NCBI GenBank assembly: GCA_964562155.1
Contig: CAZLRU010000004.1
Location: forward strand, 1-64,000
Length of the DNA stretch: 64,000 bases
Source of the DNA: JAGOUY01 sp964562155
GTDB taxonomy: Bacteria; Patescibacteriota; Patescibacteriia; 2-12-FULL-60-25
Direction of reading: 5' to 3'
A program made the position numbers and the translations under genes. Shown one piece after another: positions 61,342 to 64,000 of the stretch. Within the stretch, counting starts at the first letter, position 1. Every line of letters starts with the position of its first letter. A model generated the notes under the pieces. It had not been told where the DNA came from, made no database searches, and saw nothing but the letters and a program-made list of their open reading frames with translations.

Positions 61342-63009
61342 ATCTTCTCCTGCGCCAGCACATTCATCCTAGCGCTAGCGTTTTTTTCTTTCCTCCAACC
61401 CTGGGGCAGCTTCCGCGATCCCGACAGCTTTTACCACGCACAACTAAGCAATATTATAATACACGGAACGTCTGTATTGGATGCACAGATTCTGCGCATA
61501 GGTCCATTTTCGTTTCTCCAAAATTTTCCCTGGCTCGACCTGACGCTGCTCAATGATCACTTCGTCGATCAACACCTCCTCTATCATCTCGCCCTCACGC
61601 CATTCATTGCGGCGTTTGGCGCTCTCGACGGCACCCAACTCGCCACCATTTTTTTTGCGGCCTTTTTTATCACCACCTTTTACGCCGCTCTACGTTTTCT
61701 CCGTCTTCAGCATCCCAGTCTCTGGACGTTCCTGATCGCCGTTTCCATGCCCCTCTCCTTCCGACTCTCCCTCGGCAAAGCCACTCCGTTTGCTCTTTCT
61801 TTCTTTGTGATTGGTATCGTCTCCCTCTTTTCCTATCTAGGGCTCCGGCGGCCAGGTCTTTTTGCGAGTGAGTATGTCCGAAGCTATCAAGATCCAATGC
61901 GAAGCCAGCGTGAAAGTACAACAAGTTACGGAGCGAGCCAAAAAGACCTGGCCGCCGGAGCCCATCGCCTATTTTTTTCTTTCCTCGCCGGCCTCGGCTT
62001 CGCCTTATCTCATGGCGGTTGGATCATTCTCCCTATCTCACAACTACTCATACTCAGCAGTATCTGGCTCTTCCGTCGCTACGCGAACATATCTTCAGCG
62101 ATCTCTAGCTACCTTGCTCCACTTCTTGCCACGGTCTTAGGCATCGCAACCGCGATACTGATTCACCCCAACCGCGCCAACCTCCTCGCCTTTCTCAAGG
62201 TACAAGTTTTTCAAGTCGCGATCGCCACACCCAGATCTATCCAACTAGGTCTGGAATGGTCATCGATTACCCCCACTCAGTTAATAGCAAACATCGCCCC
62301 TCTCCTCATGATGGGATGTGTAGCTGTCTTGGGACTGCTTTTCGCCTCCCGTCGTCCACGAGAAGATCATCGACTCGAAGGTGTTGTTGGTCTAGCTCCG
62401 TTGGTCTGTGCCCTGACGCTCTTTACGCTCAAAAGCAGTCGTATGGTCGAATACCTTGTTCCGGTCCTCGCGCTTTGGCTTGCGATGCTCTGGACGATGA
62501 CGGATACAAAAAAACTCTCTCAGGAGTTGAAGCAGATAATCATTGAACAATATAAAACAAAGATACGTCGCACTGTGCCCACGTGGCTGCCGCGAGTGGT
62601 GGCTGGGTGTATGGTCACCGCCTTTATAATGGTTGTTGTCCGCGATATTCGTGGAACGGTTCTTTCGCTCCGTCTTGGTCGACCGTTTCAACGGCTCGTC
62701 CCTATCGTGAACAGGTTGTCGAAGGAAGCCGAGCCCAGTGAGCGTATTTTTTATGATCGTTGGGACAGTTTTGGCGAGCTCTTTTTCTTCGCGCCTCAGT
62801 TTCACTATATTTCCGGCGTCGACCCAACCTTTTTGCTTGCGTCTCGGCCTGATCTTGCCTATGCCTATGAACACGCCACCAAAGACCTGGATGCAGAACT
62901 CCCACAAATTTTTCAAACCCGCTTTTCCTTGGTCGAACGACGCTCAACCTGTCGAGGAAAAAATCAACAAATAAAAGAAAAATCGGGAGGAGCGATTCTG
63001 TGCGAATGA
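61264..63009 (+). CDS. STT3/GT-C-type membrane glycosyltransferase carrying a palindromic element
   Basis: 581 residues if started at ATG 61264 inside element A4; a TTG at about 61228-61233 or ATG 61099 are alternatives. The natural protein begins near FILALAFFSFLQPWGSFRDP: the first loop DPDSFYHAQ holds the acidic motif of STT3-like oligosaccharyltransferases and related GT-C enzymes that use lipid-linked sugars. About eleven membrane segments follow. About 46 residues (starting YLGLRRPGLFASEYVRSYQ, about residues 191-236) are encoded by palindromic element A5; they interrupt the membrane domain with a polar stretch. It probably glycosylates surface proteins or lipids. The C-terminus after about 480 is a soluble domain (PSERIFYDRWDSFGELFFFA). 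Confidence 0.78.
   Translation: MRSKRDHAASSAGDKKLSLTSPSPNFIFSCASTFILALAFFSFLQPWGSFRDPDSFYHAQLSNIIIHGTSVLDAQILRIGPFSFLQNFPWLDLTLLNDHFVDQHLLYHLALTPFIAAFGALDGTQLATIFFAAFFITTFYAALRFLRLQHPSLWTFLIAVSMPLSFRLSLGKATPFALSFFVIGIVSLFSYLGLRRPGLFASEYVRSYQDPMRSQRESTTSYGASQKDLAAGAHRLFFSFLAGLGFALSHGGWIILPISQLLILSSIWLFRRYANISSAISSYLAPLLATVLGIATAILIHPNRANLLAFLKVQVFQVAIATPRSIQLGLEWSSITPTQLIANIAPLLMMGCVAVLGLLFASRRPREDHRLEGVVGLAPLVCALTLFTLKSSRMVEYLVPVLALWLAMLWTMTDTKKLSQELKQIIIEQYKTKIRRTVPTWLPRVVAGCMVTAFIMVVVRDIRGTVLSLRLGRPFQRLVPIVNRLSKEAEPSERIFYDRWDSFGELFFFAPQFHYISGVDPTFLLASRPDLAYAYEHATKDLDAELPQIFQTRFSLVERRSTCRGKNQQIKEKSGGAILCE
61834..61975 (+). repeat. Palindromic element copy A5, in frame inside a protein gene
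   Basis: About 140 bp, from TATCTAGGGCTCC to GGAGCCCATCGCCTAT. Arms 61840-61864 and 61939-61963 are 25-nt perfect reverse complements. It is open in the host gene's frame. CCTAT occurs at both edges (61832-61836 and 61968-61972), a possible target duplication, although the distance (136) is not a multiple of three. Confidence 0.93.
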
Positions 63010-63078
63010 AGTTATCCACTGCCCGGTGTTGACGAATCTGTGCGCGCACACAAAACTAAAACCACTTTCGTCCTTTGA

Positions 63079-63116
63079 CTCGCGCGAGGAAGGAGACCTC
63101 TCTTTTGTCGCGCGAG
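63079..63116. repeat. Short perfect hairpin in an intergenic region
   Basis: CTCGCGCGA (63079-63087) pairs with TCGCGCGAG (63108-63116) around a 20-nt loop. A further hairpin, TTACCGCC (63130-63137) with GGCGGTAA (63147-63154), follows. Function unknown. Confidence 0.45.
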
Positions 63117-63161
63117 CGTGAGGAGGAACTTACCGCCCCCATGCTTGGCGGTAAGCTCAGT

Positions 63162-63190
63162 AAAACCCACCTGATTGGTGGGTTTTATAT
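63162..63190. terminator. Bidirectional terminator between convergent genes
   Basis: AAAACCCACC (63162-63171) pairs with GGTGGGTTTT (63177-63186), with A/T-rich flanks, between the GT-C gene and the small acidic-protein gene. Confidence 0.85.
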
Positions 63191-63438
63191 TAGGTCGTCT
63201 TTGGTTCACTCTCTGGGGCAGGATCTTCCTCATCTTCTTTGAGGAGCTCTTCCAGAGTGGGTTCGCCCCACAGATTCCATTCGCGCAAACACTTATCAAC
63301 AAAGTCTTCCGCCTCATCAACGCCTAATCCATCCTCCAGGATGAGCATATTAATGAGCCCTGCTCGACACTCAGGCTTAGGCTTAAGCGAACCATTTTCG
63401 TTATAACAGAACGCGAGCATTTGTTCTTTAGTAATCAT
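63190..63438 (-). CDS. Small acidic hypothetical protein
   Basis: 82 residues from ATG 63438 (MITKEQMLAFCYNENGSLKP; ATG 63450 is 4 codons upstream). Composition is acidic, ending LLKEDEEDPAPESEPKTT, with a helical centre (AGLINMLILEDGLGVDEAED) and three cysteines. No membrane segment or known domain. The stop is next to a bidirectional terminator. Confidence 0.65.
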   Translation of the reverse strand: MITKEQMLAFCYNENGSLKPKPECRAGLINMLILEDGLGVDEAEDFVDKCLREWNLWGEPTLEELLKEDEEDPAPESEPKTT

Positions 63439-63491
63439 AATCGACCCCATCCTACCGCTTTCCTCTAGCTTACGCTAGGCTAGAGAAGTCT

Positions 63492-64000
63492 ATGGATCAT
63501 CGGATATTTCCCGCCCGCGCCGTCTGGACGGCCACGCTTCTCAGTTGGCTTCCCTTTGCGCTGCCCATGTACCTCATTCGTTTTAGACTCGGTCCAATCC
63601 CAACAACGGCGCTAGAGATCTATCTCGGAATTTTGGGCGTGGTGTTTCTGGTGGAGGGACGTAGAGAAGGGATTCGCGCCGGCTGGAAGAACCTTGCTCG
63701 TTTTCAATACGCGATCATGGCTTGGGTGGTCACGACGTTCATAGCAGTCATGACGGCGCCAAGCATGACAACGGGCCTCGGTCTCTGGCGAGCGTATGTA
63801 CTGGAGCCAGTGGGGGTGATCTTACTACTGGCCGCTATGAAAGAGTTTGTGTGGATGAGCCTCGAAGAGAGAAAGGGGAGTGAGGGGCTAGTAGACGCTC
63901 CGCACCGAGTGACAGAATTGATGACGCAAAATCTTTTTCTCGTAACCATCATTCTCGCTCTTTGGGCTGTTGTTCAGTATGTGACCGGCCACGGGATCCC
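63492..64000 (+). CDS. O-antigen-ligase-like membrane protein, N-terminal part
   Basis: 169 codons from ATG 63492, open to the window end. It begins MDHRIFPARAVWTATLLSWL and has at least four hydrophobic segments (FALPMYLIRFRLGPIPTTAL; FQYAIMAWVVTTFIAVMTAP; NLFLVTIILALWAVVQYVTG). The pattern of a short first loop with an IPTTALEIYLGIL segment is that of Wzy/WaaL-type polymerases and ligases, which move glycans from lipid carriers. The catalytic loop lies beyond the window, so the family call is tentative. Confidence 0.6.
   Translation, partial: MDHRIFPARAVWTATLLSWLPFALPMYLIRFRLGPIPTTALEIYLGILGVVFLVEGRREGIRAGWKNLARFQYAIMAWVVTTFIAVMTAPSMTTGLGLWRAYVLEPVGVILLLAAMKEFVWMSLEERKGSEGLVDAPHRVTELMTQNLFLVTIILALWAVVQYVTGHGI

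Overview
The window is chromosomal DNA of a small-genome bacterium, most likely a member of the Candidate Phyla Radiation (Patescibacteria). The reasons are the gene content and style: informational and envelope genes with almost no metabolism, a ComEC reduced to its membrane domain, DNA polymerase I with a degenerate proofreading domain, several large secreted Ser/Thr/Gly-rich proteins, and core genes without Shine-Dalgarno sequences. The assignment is an inference from gene content only. The assembly has one 100-N gap inside polA.

Layout. 1-6321: minus-strand cluster of secreted or membrane surface proteins, the first cut by the window edge. 6358-6939: a family 2 glycosyltransferase. 6940-8600: AT-rich non-coding centromere-like region with 13 parS sites (consensus TGTTTCACGTGAAACA) and two tRNA genes. 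8655-13929: rpsT, holA, polA and a NAGPA-like lipoprotein, interspersed with palindromic elements. 13989-20945: tRNA-Cys, a PEP-mobile-domain protein, a 3D-domain protein, PBP1A and a GT-C membrane protein. 21164-25020: the replication origin neighbourhood dnaN-dnaA-oriC-rpmH-rnpA-yidD. 25054-31545: DUF167, nfo, tig, ychF, comEC and GC-rich orphan genes. 31939-38758: MopE-like lipoprotein, recA, ftsK, rodZ-like, lspA, dksA/traR-like. 39592-45787: membrane protein, MFS, LysM-M23 peptidase, comM. 46012-47699: orphan genes, two separated by perfect 56-bp direct repeats. 48027-57886: rpoB-rpoC, a coiled-coil protein, yebC, ruvC. 58014-64000: two very GC-rich orphan genes, a GT-C/STT3-like protein carrying a palindromic element in its reading frame, a small acidic protein and the start of an O-antigen-ligase-like gene.

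Three patterns deserve attention. First, a family of 135-205 bp palindromic elements (eight copies, all in the same orientation here) shares ends resembling TATCTAGGGCTC and GAGCCCATCGCCTAATTTT. Their long outer arms differ between copies but are perfectly self-complementary in seven of the copies or nearly so, and one copy lies in frame inside a protein gene, as Rickettsia palindromic elements do. Second, the parS array is unusually dense, and several sites sit in longer perfect palindromes (up to 40 bp) with differing flanks. Third, two kinds of gene are interleaved: AT-richer core genes with a promoter whose -10 box lies 9-14 nt before the ATG (near-leaderless), and GC-rich orphan genes with strong Shine-Dalgarno sequences and, in several cases, long structured leaders.
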